Assembly (NCBI GenBank): GCA_900551325.1
Contig: URVM01000001.1
Span: forward strand, 401,161-465,160
Source: an uncultured Eubacteriales bacterium
Lineage (GTDB): Bacteria; Bacillota; Clostridia; Lachnospirales; Cellulosilyticaceae
Length of the DNA stretch: 64,000 nt
Direction: 5' to 3'
Below the pieces are notes generated by a model. It saw only the letters and a list, made by a program, of their open reading frames with translations, ran no database searches and had not been told where the DNA came from. This document shows positions 53,919 to 63,945 of the stretch, piece after piece (the stretch's first letter is position 1; the number at the start of each line of letters is the position of its first letter). A program made the position numbers and the translations under genes.

Positions 53919-56228
53919 TTATGCAAAGACATGCTTAAGAACATCATCCATCGTTTCGGCATAAATAACTTTTATACCTTCTAACACATCTGCATCTATT
54001 TCTCGTATATTTTTTTCATTTTCTTTTGGTACAATAACTTCAAAAATTCCAGCACGTTTAGCTGCTAATATTTTTTCTTTAAGACCACCAATAGCAAGAA
54101 CACGTCCACGAATTGTAATTTCACCTGTCATTGCTATATCATTTCTAACTGCTTTCTTTGTAAGAGCAGAAATTATAGCTGTTGCCATAGTAATACCTGC
54201 TGATGGACCATCTTTAGGCACTGCTCCTTCTGGTATATGAATGTGAATATCTATTTCACGGTAAAAATCTTTTGGTAAATCTAGGGTTTCACGACGTGAA
54301 CGTATATAACTCATAGCTGCCTTTGCAGATTCTTTCATTACATTTCCCATATTACCTGTTAAATCAAAAATACCTTTACCATCCATTACATTAACTTCAA
54401 TAGATAAAGTATCTCCACCTACTGCGGTCCACGCTAGACCTCTTACTACACCTACTTGAGGCTTTTCATTCTTTTCTTTATAACTAATTTTTGGTGCTCC
54501 TAAATAGCTTTCCACTTTTTTAACATTCATAGTCACTGACTTTTTATTTTCTACAGTCATTTCTCTTGTCGCTTTACGACAAAGTGTGCCTATTTGTCTT
54601 TCTAATTCTCTTACACCAGCTTCTCTTGTATAATGTTCAATAACAAACTGAAGGGCTTCTTTAGAAATTTTAAGTGTTTTTTTATTTAGTCCATGTTTTT
54701 TAAGTTCTTTTGGTACTAAGTAACGCTCTGATATTTCAAGTTTTTCTAAAGCTGTATAACTACTTACTTCTATTATTTCCATACGGTCAAGAAGTGGTCT
54801 TGGTATAGTGGAAAGTGAATTAGCTGTAGCAACAAATAATACCTTACTTAAATCAATAGGTACTTCTAAATAATGGTCTCTAAAACTATGATTTTGTGCA
54901 GTATCTAATATTTCTAAAAGAGCTGCCGCAGGATCTCCTCTAAAGTCTCCCATCATCTTATCAATCTCATCAAGTAACATAAGTGGATTATTAGTACCAG
55001 CTTGTGTTAAAGCTGTAGCGAAACGTCCTGGCATAGCACCTACATAAGTTCTTCTATGTCCTCTTATTTCTGCCTCATCTCTTACTCCACCTAAAGAAAT
55101 ACGTACATAATTTCTACCTGTTGCTTCTGCAATAGATTTAGCAATAGAAGTTTTACCTACTCCTGGAGGCCCTACTAAGCATAAAATAGGGGCTTCTACA
55201 TTTTTAGCAAAGTTCTTTACTGCTAAGAAATCAAGTATACGCTCTTTGACTTGATTAAGGCCATAATGATCTCTTTCTAGTATATCTTGTGCTAATTTTA
55301 AATCTTCTATTTCTGTAGTCCCTGCTCCCCATGGTAAGTCTAAAATAGCTTCTATGTAGGATCTTAACATACTTGTTTCAGGGGATGCACTAGGTACTTT
55401 CATTAGGCGATTGATTTCTCGTTCTAATTTTTCCTTGATTTCTTGTGGCATTTCATGGGCATTCATGCGTTCTTTATACTTATCTATATCTGCTTTAAGC
55501 CCATCTTTATCGCCTAATTCTTCTTGGATCACTTTAAGCTGCTCACGTAAATAATATTCTTTTTGTGTTTGGTCAATATTATTCTTAACTTTATTATGAA
55601 TTTGTTTTTGAATTTTTAGTACTTCTACTTCTGCTTGTAGAAGTTCGATCACCTTATACATACGTTTAATGCCATCTAAACATTCTAGTATAGCTTGTTT
55701 CTTACTTACTTCTAATGGCATATTAGCAATAATAAGATCCATAACTTCCATAGGTGAGCTAGCACCTAAAATACTATATACCATATCCATTGAAAGTTTA
55801 GAATTTAAAGAAGCATAGCTTTCAAAAAGCTCACCTACTGTACGCATAAGCGCCTCTGTTTCTGGTGTCATTTCTACTTCTTCTTCTTCAATTTCTTCTA
55901 TGTATGCACCCATATAATCTTTAGTTGTTACTTCTACTACTTTAGCACGCTTCACACCTTCTACTAATACTTTAATAATAGGTGGTTTTAGTTTTACAAT
56001 TTGTTTTACCTTTACAATAGTTCCAATTTCATATAAGTCTGAGCCAGTAGGTTCATCTTGTTTAGTATCTTTTTGAGTTACAAGTAAAAGTTCTTCCCCT
56101 TCTAACATAGCTGCTTCGATAGCTTTTAGAGATTGATCTCGACCTACATCAAAATGAATAATCATATTAGGAAATACAGTTAAGCCTCTTAATGGAATAA
56201 GAGGTATATGTTTTCTTTCTTCTATCAT
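53919..56228 (-). CDS. lon: ATP-dependent protease La (LonA)
   Basis: 769 residues from ATG 56228 after AAAGGATAATAAG; a longer in-frame start would place the intergenic hairpin in the coding region. The N-domain starts [18 protein letters not shown]. The AAA+ module has [16 protein letters not shown] and DEIDKM. The protease domain has [13 protein letters not shown] with the catalytic Ser and the later Lys in [14 protein letters not shown]. It degrades misfolded and regulatory proteins. It lies between lonB and engB on one strand. Confidence 0.96.
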   Translation of the reverse strand: MIEERKHIPLIPLRGLTVFPNMIIHFDVGRDQSLKAIEAAMLEGEELLLVTQKDTKQDEPTGSDLYEIGTIVKVKQIVKLKPPIIKVLVEGVKRAKVVEVTTKDYMGAYIEEIEEEEVEMTPETEALMRTVGELFESYASLNSKLSMDMVYSILGASSPMEVMDLIIANMPLEVSKKQAILECLDGIKRMYKVIELLQAEVEVLKIQKQIHNKVKNNIDQTQKEYYLREQLKVIQEELGDKDGLKADIDKYKERMNAHEMPQEIKEKLEREINRLMKVPSASPETSMLRSYIEAILDLPWGAGTTEIEDLKLAQDILERDHYGLNQVKERILDFLAVKNFAKNVEAPILCLVGPPGVGKTSIAKSIAEATGRNYVRISLGGVRDEAEIRGHRRTYVGAMPGRFATALTQAGTNNPLMLLDEIDKMMGDFRGDPAAALLEILDTAQNHSFRDHYLEVPIDLSKVLFVATANSLSTIPRPLLDRMEIIEVSSYTALEKLEISERYLVPKELKKHGLNKKTLKISKEALQFVIEHYTREAGVRELERQIGTLCRKATREMTVENKKSVTMNVKKVESYLGAPKISYKEKNEKPQVGVVRGLAWTAVGGDTLSIEVNVMDGKGIFDLTGNMGNVMKESAKAAMSYIRSRRETLDLPKDFYREIDIHIHIPEGAVPKDGPSAGITMATAIISALTKKAVRNDIAMTGEITIRGRVLAIGGLKEKILAAKRAGIFEVIVPKENEKNIREIDADVLEGIKVIYAETMDDVLKHVFA

Positions 56229-56269
56229 CTTATTATCCTTTCTCTCTACTGAAAACTTTAAGAATATAT

Positions 56270-56292
56270 GAGAGGTTCTTATAGAACCCCTC
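56270..56292 (-). other. Hairpin between lonB and lon
   Basis: GAGAGGTTCT (56270-56279) pairs with AGAACCCCTC (56283-56292), with no T-run afterwards. A partial terminator or processing element. Confidence 0.45.
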
Positions 56293-56302
56293 ATTTAATT
56301 TA

Positions 56303-57946
56303 TTAAGCATGTAAAATGGTTTCTGCTTTTTTAGTGATAGGCATCTCCCATATATATTGAATCACTTCATTTACTGATTCTACGGGAATAACCTCTATAT
56401 CTTCTTTTAAGAAAGTTTCTTGCATATTTTCTTTTGGTATAATAACAGCCTTAGCTCCTGCTTTCTTAGCCGCACGAATCTTCTCACTTACACCACCTAC
56501 AGGATACACCAAACCATTAATAGTTACTTCTCCTGTCATAGCAATATTCCCTGGTACTGGTTCATTAAATATAGAAGAGTATAAGCTACAAAACATAGTA
56601 ATACCAGCAGATGGACCATCTACAGGTATACCTGATGGAAAGTTCACATGAATATAATAATCCTCATAGTCTACATTATATTGGACCTTTAATAAGGTCA
56701 ATACATTTTCTAGAGAACTATATGCCATACTCTTGCGTTTAGCTTTACTATTACTCATTTTTAATTCTTCTTGTTCTATCACACCTGTAATATTCACTTT
56801 TCCTTGACCAGGTCCCATCTTTTTCGTAATAGATTCTACTTCTAATACCATTCCAGAAGAACTATTCATTACACCTAGGCCATTTACCTTACCTATATAA
56901 TATCCTGTATTTAACCTTTTGTGAAGTGCTCTACTATAACCACCTGACTTTACAATCCATTCGATATCTTGTCTACTAATAATTGGGCTATGTTCATATA
57001 ACATTTTATTATAAGCAGTTTGCAAAATACTAACAGCTTCACGTCCATTAGTTGCATACTGAGTAATCATTTCTCTAGCCTTATCCTCAATAGGCATTTG
57101 CTCCTTACCTACTACACGATCAATAATACGCATTATTTCTTCTTCGTCTAGATCTTTAAAGAAAATCTCTACACAACGTGATCTAAGGGCCGGCGGAATT
57201 TCTTCTCTTGATCTAGTGGTAGCACCAATTAATCTAAAATCTGCTGGTAATCCATTTTTAAATACATCATGTATATAAGCAGGTATATTTTCATCATAAG
57301 GACTATAATAAGCACTCTCAAGATACACTTTACGATCTTCAAGTACTTTTAGAAGCTTATTCATCTGCATTTGATGTAGTTCACCAATCTCATCTATAAA
57401 CAGTACACCACCATGAGCTTTAGTAACAGCTCCTGGCTTTGGTTGAGGCACACCTGCTTGACCATAGGCACCCGCTCCTTGATATATAGGGTCATGAACA
57501 GAACCCATAAGAGGGTCCGCTACACTTCTTTCATCAAAACGCAAAGTGGTAGCATCTATTTCTACAAACTGACTCTTTGAAGTAAAGGGAGAAATCTCTC
57601 TTTGCTTTGCTATTTCTAGAGCAATACGCGCTGCTGCAGTCTTCCCTACTCCTGGGCTACCGTATATTAAAACATGCTGCGGGTTAGGACTACATAGAGC
57701 TGTTTTTAAGGCTCGTAATCCATCTTCTTGACCTATAATATCTGCTTCTTCACGTGGTCTTAGCTTCTCTGTTAGAGGCTCTGTAAGACGAATACCTCTT
57801 AGCTTTTGCATCTTCTCGTACTTCTCATCTGAATCTCTACAAATACTTGATTTAGTTTGCTTTGTATTTTTAAGTTGTATTAAAAAGTACAACCCTATTA
57901 CACAAGAAAAAAAGACTTGTACCCCTATTAAAATTCCACTTACCAT
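56303..57946 (-). CDS. lonB: LonB-type AAA+ protease, membrane-anchored N-terminus
   Basis: 547 residues. A single hydrophobic helix at the N-terminus (about 5-22) is followed by an AAA+ module (YGSPGVGKTAAARIALEIAK, VLFIDEIGELHQMQ) and a Lon protease domain with [13 protein letters not shown] and GGVSEKIRAAKKAG. This is the LonB architecture of Bacillus and clostridia, expressed in forespores in B. subtilis. It lies upstream of lon. A terminator after clpX suggests it has its own promoter. Confidence 0.93.
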   Translation of the reverse strand: MVSGILIGVQVFFSCVIGLYFLIQLKNTKQTKSSICRDSDEKYEKMQKLRGIRLTEPLTEKLRPREEADIIGQEDGLRALKTALCSPNPQHVLIYGSPGVGKTAAARIALEIAKQREISPFTSKSQFVEIDATTLRFDERSVADPLMGSVHDPIYQGAGAYGQAGVPQPKPGAVTKAHGGVLFIDEIGELHQMQMNKLLKVLEDRKVYLESAYYSPYDENIPAYIHDVFKNGLPADFRLIGATTRSREEIPPALRSRCVEIFFKDLDEEEIMRIIDRVVGKEQMPIEDKAREMITQYATNGREAVSILQTAYNKMLYEHSPIISRQDIEWIVKSGGYSRALHKRLNTGYYIGKVNGLGVMNSSSGMVLEVESITKKMGPGQGKVNITGVIEQEELKMSNSKAKRKSMAYSSLENVLTLLKVQYNVDYEDYYIHVNFPSGIPVDGPSAGITMFCSLYSSIFNEPVPGNIAMTGEVTINGLVYPVGGVSEKIRAAKKAGAKAVIIPKENMQETFLKEDIEVIPVESVNEVIQYIWEMPITKKAETILHA

Positions 57947-57992
57947 CTGAAATCCTCCTTGAAAATCTGTTTTCTAGATTATTGCCGGAGGC

Positions 57993-58029
57993 TAAAAAAA
58001 ATATGCAAGGCGCATTACGCCTCGCATAT
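57993..58029 (-). terminator. Terminator of the tig-clpP-clpX operon
   Basis: The minus strand ATATGCGAGGCG pairs with CGCCTTGCATAT, followed by eight T. Confidence 0.85.
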
Positions 58030-58031
58030 TT

Positions 58032-59324
58032 TTATGCTGATTCACCATTAGATTTAACTGCTTTTTTCTTTGGTGCCTTTGTCTTGTCTTTATAAACAAT
58101 CTCTGGCTCAGCTTTATCTTTTACTGTTTCTGCATTAATAATAACTTTTTCCACATTACTCGCTATAGAAGGTACTTCATACATAACTTCACGCATAATA
58201 TCTTCTAAAATAGCTCTAAGTCCACGGGCACCTGTTTGACGCTCAATAGCTAAAGTCGCAACTGCTTCTAAAGCATCTTGTGTAAACTCAAGTTGAATGT
58301 GATCATAGTTAAACAGTTTTTGATACTGTTTAATAAGAGCATTTTTAGGTTTGCTTAAAATTAATTGAAGTGCTTCTTTATCTAAGCTATCTAAAGAAAC
58401 AATTGAAGGAATACGTCCTACAAATTCTGGTATAAGACCGAATTTTAAAAGATCTTGAGGCTCAAGAGATTTTAAAAGTTGACCTACACTCTTTTCTTTT
58501 TTGCTTACAATGTTTGCACCAAATCCCATTGTTTTATGACCAATACGGTTTTCAATAATTTTATCAATACCGTCAAAAGCACCACCACAAATAAATAAAA
58601 TATTTGTAGTATCAATTTGTATAAATTCTTGATGAGGATGCTTTCTTCCACCTTGTGGTGGAACAGATGCTACTGTACCTTCTAAAATTTTAAGAAGTGC
58701 TTGTTGAACACCTTCTCCACTTACATCACGTGTAATAGATGGGTTTTCAGACTTTCTCGCAATCTTATCAATCTCATCAATATAAATAATACCCATTTGT
58801 GCTTTTTCTACATCATAATTAGCAGCTTGGATAATTTTGAGTAGAATATTTTCAACGTCTTCACCTACATATCCAGCTTCAGTAAGTGCAGTTGCATCTG
58901 CAATAGCAAATGGTACATTTAACATCTTAGCAAGAGTTTGTGCAAGGAATGTTTTACCTGATCCTGTTGGCCCTAAAAGTAAAATATTACTTTTTTGAAT
59001 TTCAACCTCATCATCTTTATGTGAAGGAGAGTTGATACGTTTGTAGTGGTTATATACAGCAACAGCTAAAGCTTTTTTTGCATCATCTTGACCAATAACA
59101 TATTGGTCAAGATGTGCTTTAATTTCTTTAGGTGTAGGCATGTCTAAAAGTTCACTACCTTCTTCATCACCTTCAAATTCTTCTTCTATAATTTCGGAGC
59201 AAAGTTCAATACATTCATCGCAAATATAAACTTGTGGACCAGCTATCAATCTTCTAACTTGTTCTTGACTTTTTCCACAAAATGAACATCTAAGCTGTTT
59301 TGTATCATCAAATTTATTTGGCAT
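58032..59324 (-). CDS. clpX: ClpX, ATP-dependent Clp protease unfoldase subunit
   Basis: 430 residues. An N-terminal zinc-binding domain (CSFCGKSQ...CDECIELC) recognises adaptors and substrates. The AAA+ module has [30 protein letters not shown] and the RGLRAILE sensor 2. The IGF-type loop that docks to ClpP reads [11 protein letters not shown]. ClpX unfolds tagged proteins and feeds them to ClpP, encoded just upstream. The C-terminus ends with a basic tail. Confidence 0.96.
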   Translation of the reverse strand: MPNKFDDTKQLRCSFCGKSQEQVRRLIAGPQVYICDECIELCSEIIEEEFEGDEEGSELLDMPTPKEIKAHLDQYVIGQDDAKKALAVAVYNHYKRINSPSHKDDEVEIQKSNILLLGPTGSGKTFLAQTLAKMLNVPFAIADATALTEAGYVGEDVENILLKIIQAANYDVEKAQMGIIYIDEIDKIARKSENPSITRDVSGEGVQQALLKILEGTVASVPPQGGRKHPHQEFIQIDTTNILFICGGAFDGIDKIIENRIGHKTMGFGANIVSKKEKSVGQLLKSLEPQDLLKFGLIPEFVGRIPSIVSLDSLDKEALQLILSKPKNALIKQYQKLFNYDHIQLEFTQDALEAVATLAIERQTGARGLRAILEDIMREVMYEVPSIASNVEKVIINAETVKDKAEPEIVYKDKTKAPKKKAVKSNGESA

Positions 59325-59342
59325 GCTCCACCTCTTTTCTAA

Positions 59343-59927
59343 TTATTTTTTAAAACGGATTACCTCATCAATGATGCCATATTCTTTAGCTTCTTCAGCA
59401 GTCATGAAATAATCTCTTTCCACATCATTTTTAATTTTTTCAAGAGGCTGGCCTGTATTTTCTGCAAGCATTCGATTCATTCTAGCTTTAATCTTAATAA
59501 TATGATTAGCTTGAATTTCAATATCTGTAGCTTGACCTTTAGCCCCACCAAGTGGTTGGTGAATCATAACTTCTGCATTTGGAAGAGCAAATCTTTTGCC
59601 TTTAGCTCCTCCTGCAAGTAAGAATGATCCCATACTTGCTGCCATCCCCATACAAATAGTTGATACATCACATTTAATATATTGCATTGTATCATAAATA
59701 GCCATACCATCTGAAATAGATCCGCCTGGACTATTAATATAGAGCATAATATCTTTATCAGGATCATCAGCTTCTAAAAATAAAAGCTGTGCAACAACTA
59801 AATTAGCTGTAACTTGGTTAACCTCGTCTGCTAAAATAATGATTCTATCCTTTAAAAGACGTGAATAAATATCGTATGAACGTTCACCTCTATTGGTTTG
59901 TTCTACTACAACTGGAACTAAGCTCAT
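59343..59927 (-). CDS. clpP: ClpP, Clp protease proteolytic subunit
   Basis: 194 residues. The serine protease triad is visible: Ser in [14 protein letters not shown] (about 98), His in VMIHQPLGG (about 123), and Asp in the C-terminal half. It starts [28 protein letters not shown], as in mature ClpP. It forms the tetradecameric chamber served by ClpX. It lies between tig and clpX (gaps of 39 and 18 bases). Confidence 0.97.
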   Translation of the reverse strand: MSLVPVVVEQTNRGERSYDIYSRLLKDRIIILADEVNQVTANLVVAQLLFLEADDPDKDIMLYINSPGGSISDGMAIYDTMQYIKCDVSTICMGMAASMGSFLLAGGAKGKRFALPNAEVMIHQPLGGAKGQATDIEIQANHIIKIKARMNRMLAENTGQPLEKIKNDVERDYFMTAEEAKEYGIIDEVIRFKK

Positions 59928-59966
59928 TTTTCACCCTCCCAACGCTTTCTAATTTTTTATTATCTA

Positions 59967-61265
59967 TTATTTTGTTGTAACCTTTGCTGTTGATGTAATA
60001 AGTTCAGCAGCTTTTTGTACTCTAAGATCTGAGCTAAGCATTTCTTTTTCGTATCCACCAAATGATTTTGTAAGTTCTTCAACGTCCATTTTGTAACGTT
60101 CTGCAAGTTTTGCAATTTCAGCTGTAATTTCTTCTTCTGTTACAGTGATATCTTCAACTTCAACGATTTTTTCAAGTACTTCTCTTGAACGTAATTGGAA
60201 CTCAGCATCTTTTCTAAAGTTTTCACGGAATTTATCCATGTCCATACCTGTGAATTGTAAGTATTGGCTAAGTTCAAGACCTTGGCTACGCATACGCATT
60301 TCGAATTCTTTAATGCTTCTGTCTACTTGATCTTCGATCATGTTGTTTGGTACTGTAAGTTGTGCGTTGTCAACTGCTTTTTGAATAGCTTGGTTTTCAA
60401 CTTCTGCTTTAAAGTTAGCTTCTTTTTGTGATGTAAGTCTTGCCTTAATATCAGCTTTGTAATCAGCTAATGTTTCAAATTCTGAAACGTCTGCTGCAAA
60501 ATCGTCATTGATTTCTGGAAGTTCTTTAACTTTGATTTCGTTAACTGTTACTTTGAATACAGCTGGTTTACCTGCTAAGTTTTCTGCATGGTACTCTGTT
60601 GGGAATGTAACATTTACTTCTACTTCTTTGCCGATTTCAGCTCCGATTAATTGATCTTCGAATCCATCGATAAATGTTTTTGAACCAATTACAAGTGAAT
60701 AGTTTTCACCTTTTCCACCTTCAAATGCTACACCATCTACGAAACCTTCAAAGTTGATTGATACTTTATCTTGTGGTTGTACAGCACGATCTGTTACTGT
60801 TACTTCACGTGAGTTTTTCTCTGCTTCAGCATTTACAGCCATATCAACTTCTTCATCTGTTACTTCTGCTTTTTCTATTTCAACTTCAAGGTTTTTGTAT
60901 TCACCAAGTTCAACTGTTGGTCTTACAGTAACGTTTGCAACGTATTTCATACCTTCTTTAGTCATTTCAACTACTTCAAGATCACCTTGACGAAGGCGAG
61001 CCGCCATATTAATTTTGTTTTCTTCTACAGCTTTACCTAATGTTTCATCAATGATGATGTCTGCAGCTTTATTGAAAAATACTTCTGCTCCGTACATTTT
61101 TTCGATCATCGCTTTTGGAACTTTACCTTTACGGAAACCTGGCATATTGAAGTCTTTTTTCATTTCGTTATATGCTTTATTGATTGCTCCTGTTACAACA
61201 TCTGCACCTACTTCTACTATAAGTGCTACCATGCTATTTTCTAGTTCTTTTACTTGTGTATTCAT
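59967..61265 (-). CDS. tig: Trigger factor (ribosome-associated chaperone)
   Basis: 432 residues from ATG 61265, which follows AAGGAGGATC; a longer in-frame start lies in the leader. The N-terminal ribosome-binding domain contains NMPGFRKGKVPKAMIEKMYG (signature FRKGKxP). The FKBP-type PPIase domain includes QPQDKVSINFEGFVDG and the KVTVNEIKVKELPEINDDF linker. The C-terminal chaperone domain is helical. It is first in the tig-clpP-clpX operon. Confidence 0.95.
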   Translation of the reverse strand: MNTQVKELENSMVALIVEVGADVVTGAINKAYNEMKKDFNMPGFRKGKVPKAMIEKMYGAEVFFNKAADIIIDETLGKAVEENKINMAARLRQGDLEVVEMTKEGMKYVANVTVRPTVELGEYKNLEVEIEKAEVTDEEVDMAVNAEAEKNSREVTVTDRAVQPQDKVSINFEGFVDGVAFEGGKGENYSLVIGSKTFIDGFEDQLIGAEIGKEVEVNVTFPTEYHAENLAGKPAVFKVTVNEIKVKELPEINDDFAADVSEFETLADYKADIKARLTSQKEANFKAEVENQAIQKAVDNAQLTVPNNMIEDQVDRSIKEFEMRMRSQGLELSQYLQFTGMDMDKFRENFRKDAEFQLRSREVLEKIVEVEDITVTEEEITAEIAKLAERYKMDVEELTKSFGGYEKEMLSSDLRVQKAAELITSTAKVTTK

Positions 61266-61341
61266 GAAAAATGATCCTCCTTGGATTTTAATATTCGTTA
61301 CGTTTTGGCGTAAATATTGCATTATAAATTAACATTCAATT

Positions 61342-61347
61342 ATTATA
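61342..61347 (-). promoter_or_regulatory. Candidate extended -10 promoter of tig-clpP-clpX
   Basis: The minus strand reads TGCTATAAT, an extended -10 box; the -35 region is poor. It lies about 75 bases ahead of the tig start codon. Confidence 0.4.
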
Positions 61348-61497
61348 GCACACAATATCTTGAAAATCTACTCACATTGAGCAATTGTTAAACTTTATTC
61401 CGTAAGTTCCAAGTATTACATATAGTATGTGTCCATAAATTCATTTATAATCAATCTATGTGATGTTTTGTACGTACGCATAGAAAGGATAGCCTTT

Positions 61498-61929
61498 ATG
61501 GATGTAAGCTTTAAACAAATTTATACCCAGAATATTTCCCCCAAGCTTATGGATATCGACGTATTTTTAAAGACTAACGACGCTCCGTATAACCCTATAG
61601 AGGTTGCCCTTGTCTTAGGTATGCCTACTGAGGAAGTAACGGATTTAATGAAGGAGCATAACATTCAAGCCATAACACTTGTTGACTTTTTTACAATTGT
61701 TTCTCATGCCTCTAGTTATATATGTAGACTTATAACCCGTCAATGGAAGTATACATTTTCACCAGCTTATACGCCTGAAATGATTGCTTATATTTATGAA
61801 CTTAACCTGGCGAAAGTTCAAGAGGCCTTCAAGCTACTTGGTAAATGCTACATAGCTCCACATGAAATTTTGGATGTATTTAACCATATTCCAACTACAA
61901 TTTTTGTTTTAGGTAGTCAAACTACGTAG
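61498..61929 (+). CDS. Hypothetical 143-residue protein
   Basis: ATG at 61498 after AGAAAGGAT; the longer in-frame reading frame upstream lacks a ribosome site. It is soluble and helical, with the segments YNPIEVALVLGMPTEEVTDLM and LNLAKVQEAFKLLGKC that look like two helix-turn-helix-like elements. A DNA-binding role is possible. Family not recognised. It is monocistronic, with a GC-rich terminator. Confidence 0.55.
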   Translation: MDVSFKQIYTQNISPKLMDIDVFLKTNDAPYNPIEVALVLGMPTEEVTDLMKEHNIQAITLVDFFTIVSHASSYICRLITRQWKYTFSPAYTPEMIAYIYELNLAKVQEAFKLLGKCYIAPHEILDVFNHIPTTIFVLGSQTT

Positions 61930-61940
61930 GGTCATAACTT

Positions 61941-61974
61941 AAGGGCTGTTACAGAGTAATCTGTAACAGCCCTT
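61941..61974 (+). terminator. Terminator of the 143-residue gene
   Basis: AAGGGCTGTTACAG (61941-61954) pairs exactly with CTGTAACAGCCCTT (61961-61974). Confidence 0.85.
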
Positions 61975-62010
61975 CTCTTATACTATATCCAAAATTTAAT
62001 AATTCTATTC

Positions 62011-62553
62011 TTATACAATTAGCATTGCATTTTTAATTTGTTCTGCTTTTTCATTTCCTGCAATAACTTCTAATAATTTTAGTGCAAATTCAAAAGAGGC
62101 ACCTGCACCCTTACCTGTTATAATTTTATTACTCACTACTGTTCTTTCACCAGTATGTGTTGCACCATGTAAAAACTGTTCAAAATTTGGATAACAAGTA
62201 GCTCTTTCCCCTTCTAATAGTCCCCATTTACCAAGTACGCTTGGACCAGCACAAATTGCTCCAATCCATTTATTTTGCGCTTTAAAATCTGTCACTATAT
62301 TTTTCACTAATTCACTAGCAAACAGATTATCTACTCCTGGAATACCACCTGGTAAAACAACCATACCAACTTCATCATAGTTTATATTTTCGGCTGCTTC
62401 ATCCATTTGAACTTTAATGCCACGAGCACTTGCTACAACTTCACCATCTACCCCTGCCATTACAACTTCTACGCCACCTCTTCTTAATACATCCACTACA
62501 CTAAGAGCTTCAACTTCTTCATATCCAGTAGCAAAAAACACTACAACTTTCAT
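62011..62553 (-). CDS. DJ-1/PfpI family protein
   Basis: 180 residues. A flavodoxin-like DJ-1 fold: VVFFATGYEEVEALSVVDVLRRGG at the N-terminus with a conserved Glu, and the nucleophile-elbow Cys in WIGAICAGPSVLGKWGLL. GKGAGASFEFALKLLEVI is the C-terminal hallmark of the YajL/ThiJ branch. Related proteins act as glyoxalases, deglycases or redox sensors; which one applies is undecided. It is monocistronic and divergent from the CYTH gene. Confidence 0.9.
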   Translation of the reverse strand: MKVVVFFATGYEEVEALSVVDVLRRGGVEVVMAGVDGEVVASARGIKVQMDEAAENINYDEVGMVVLPGGIPGVDNLFASELVKNIVTDFKAQNKWIGAICAGPSVLGKWGLLEGERATCYPNFEQFLHGATHTGERTVVSNKIITGKGAGASFEFALKLLEVIAGNEKAEQIKNAMLIV

Positions 62554-62739
62554 TTATGTCACCTCTTCATCTAATTTCTTTATCTATTTTTATCCTATCA
62601 CATTTATATATTCCCCTCAACTAAACTATGTAGTACAAAATACTATAATTCTATTATAAAATATATCTATTTTGCATTATGTTTTCATATACTTTTTTAT
62701 GATACAATAATAAAAAATACACAAGAGGAGGTAATAGTC

Positions 62740-63192
62740 GTGGAGATAGAACGTAAATTTTTAGTTAAAGAACTTCCAGATCTTAAGGCATATCCTCACA
62801 AGAAAATCAAACAAGGCTATATTTCTACCGATCCAGTTATTAGAATTAGACAGATGAATAACACCTATTGCGTATGTCTAAAATCTCAAGGACATATGAT
62901 TCGTGAAGAATTTGAACTAGGCATTACTAAAGAACAATGTGATGCATTGTGGCACAAAGTAGACAATCATCCAGTAGAAAAGATTCGTTATTTTATTCCT
63001 CTTGAAAATGATCTTACAGCAGAACTAGATATTTATGAACAATACCTTGAAGGCTTACTTACAGTAGAAGTTGAATTCCCTTCACCACAAGATGCAGCTA
63101 ACTTTATTCCACCTGATTGGTTCGGTGAAGATATTACACATGATAATCGTTATAAAAATAATCATTTATCTGTATATGGTATTCCAAGATAA
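62740..63192 (+). CDS. CYTH-domain (triphosphate tunnel metalloenzyme) protein
   Basis: 150 residues from GTG 62740, preceded by AGAGGAGGT. The N-terminal EIERKFLV motif is the family signature, and the alternating-charge strands (VIRIRQMNNTYCVCLKSQG, REEFELGI, AELDIYEQYLEGLLTVEVEF) build the eight-strand tunnel that binds triphosphate and metal. Members hydrolyse tripolyphosphate or thiamine triphosphate, or make cyclic AMP. The length and simple architecture favour a phosphatase-type enzyme. It is monocistronic. Confidence 0.9.
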   Translation: MEIERKFLVKELPDLKAYPHKKIKQGYISTDPVIRIRQMNNTYCVCLKSQGHMIREEFELGITKEQCDALWHKVDNHPVEKIRYFIPLENDLTAELDIYEQYLEGLLTVEVEFPSPQDAANFIPPDWFGEDITHDNRYKNNHLSVYGIPR

Positions 63193-63222
63193 GCGTATAA
63201 ATGAGCCATTTACAGACCACTT

Positions 63223-63256
63223 AAAAAAGGAGAAGCTTTATGCTTTCTCCTTTTTT
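63223..63256. terminator. Terminator between the CYTH gene and the 139-residue gene
   Basis: AAAAAAGGAGAAGC (63223-63236) pairs with GCTTTCTCCTTTTTT (63242-63256) apart from one bulge. Both strands have T-runs, so it serves both convergent genes. Confidence 0.8.
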
Positions 63257-63259
63257 CTT

Positions 63260-63679
63260 TTACCATTTTTCTATTTTTATATCCATCTTATCAATTTTTT
63301 GACTTAGAATTTGACCATATGTATCTACAATTTTCATAAAATAAATTAACTCATCTTGCTCAAAACCTAGATTGTACATTTTTTCATAGTACCAATTCCA
63401 ATATTCATTAAAGTTCATTTTCTCTATAGAATTTACAAAGATAGATAATTTCTTTTCTTTAATGCTGGGATCCTCAATATGAAATGCATTATAAATCCAC
63501 TCTAAAGTAGTTACACACCAAATAGTACTACAGCCATTTGCATCTACTTTTTGCCATCCATATTCAAACATAAGGTCAGTAATCACCTCTAAAGTAGTCT
63601 CTTCCCATAAACATGTCCCCTTATTGCACATTTGTAAAGCTTCACGAATAAAATCATTTTTATCTTTGATGGCTTTCAC
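63260..63679 (-). CDS. Hypothetical 139-residue protein
   Basis: GTG start at 63679 after AAGGGGGG. A soluble, aromatic-rich protein with NEYWNWYYEKMYNLGFEQDEL and VITDLMFEYGWQKV; scattered Cys residues with no metal-site spacing. I do not recognise it. A helical fold is expected from composition. It is monocistronic, sharing the terminator with the convergent CYTH gene. Confidence 0.55.
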   Translation of the reverse strand: MKAIKDKNDFIREALQMCNKGTCLWEETTLEVITDLMFEYGWQKVDANGCSTIWCVTTLEWIYNAFHIEDPSIKEKKLSIFVNSIEKMNFNEYWNWYYEKMYNLGFEQDELIYFMKIVDTYGQILSQKIDKMDIKIEKW

Positions 63680-63806
63680 ATTATTTACCCCCCTTTATCT
63701 CACTTTGTCCCTTAAGTATTAGTTGTACTATTTTATTATATTAATTATTTATTATAATATATCACTTTTTTGTTAAAAATTCAAAAACTAATTTTATAAA
63801 CGCAAA

Positions 63807-63888
63807 AAATCTCTTTCTTAGATTACATCACTTGTAAATAAGAAAGAGATTTCTTAGATTACATCACTTGTAAATAAGAAAGAGATTT
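63807..63888. repeat. Tandem 36-bp repeat carrying a hairpin arm
   Basis: A unit beginning GATTACATCACTTG occurs at 63821 and again at 63857, a period of 36 bases, with a further partial match at the end. Each copy contains TAAGAAAGAGATTT (63839-63852, 63875-63888), which complements AAATCTCTTTCTTA at 63807-63820. The region lies upstream of the 139-residue gene and downstream of tRNA-Gln. Confidence 0.8.
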
Positions 63889-63915
63889 CTTAGATATGTA
63901 AAATATATAACAATA

Positions 63916-63938
63916 AAAAAAGACTACCTTAAGTAGTC
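63916..63938 (-). terminator. Terminator of the tRNA-Gln transcript
   Basis: The minus strand GACTACTT pairs with AAGGTAGTC, followed by TTTTTTT. Confidence 0.75.
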
Positions 63939-63945
63939 ATTCATA

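Noticed and set aside
63807..63888. CRISPR array
   Set aside because: The 36-bp period is like a repeat-spacer unit, but the whole unit repeats with no unique spacer and there are only about two copies.
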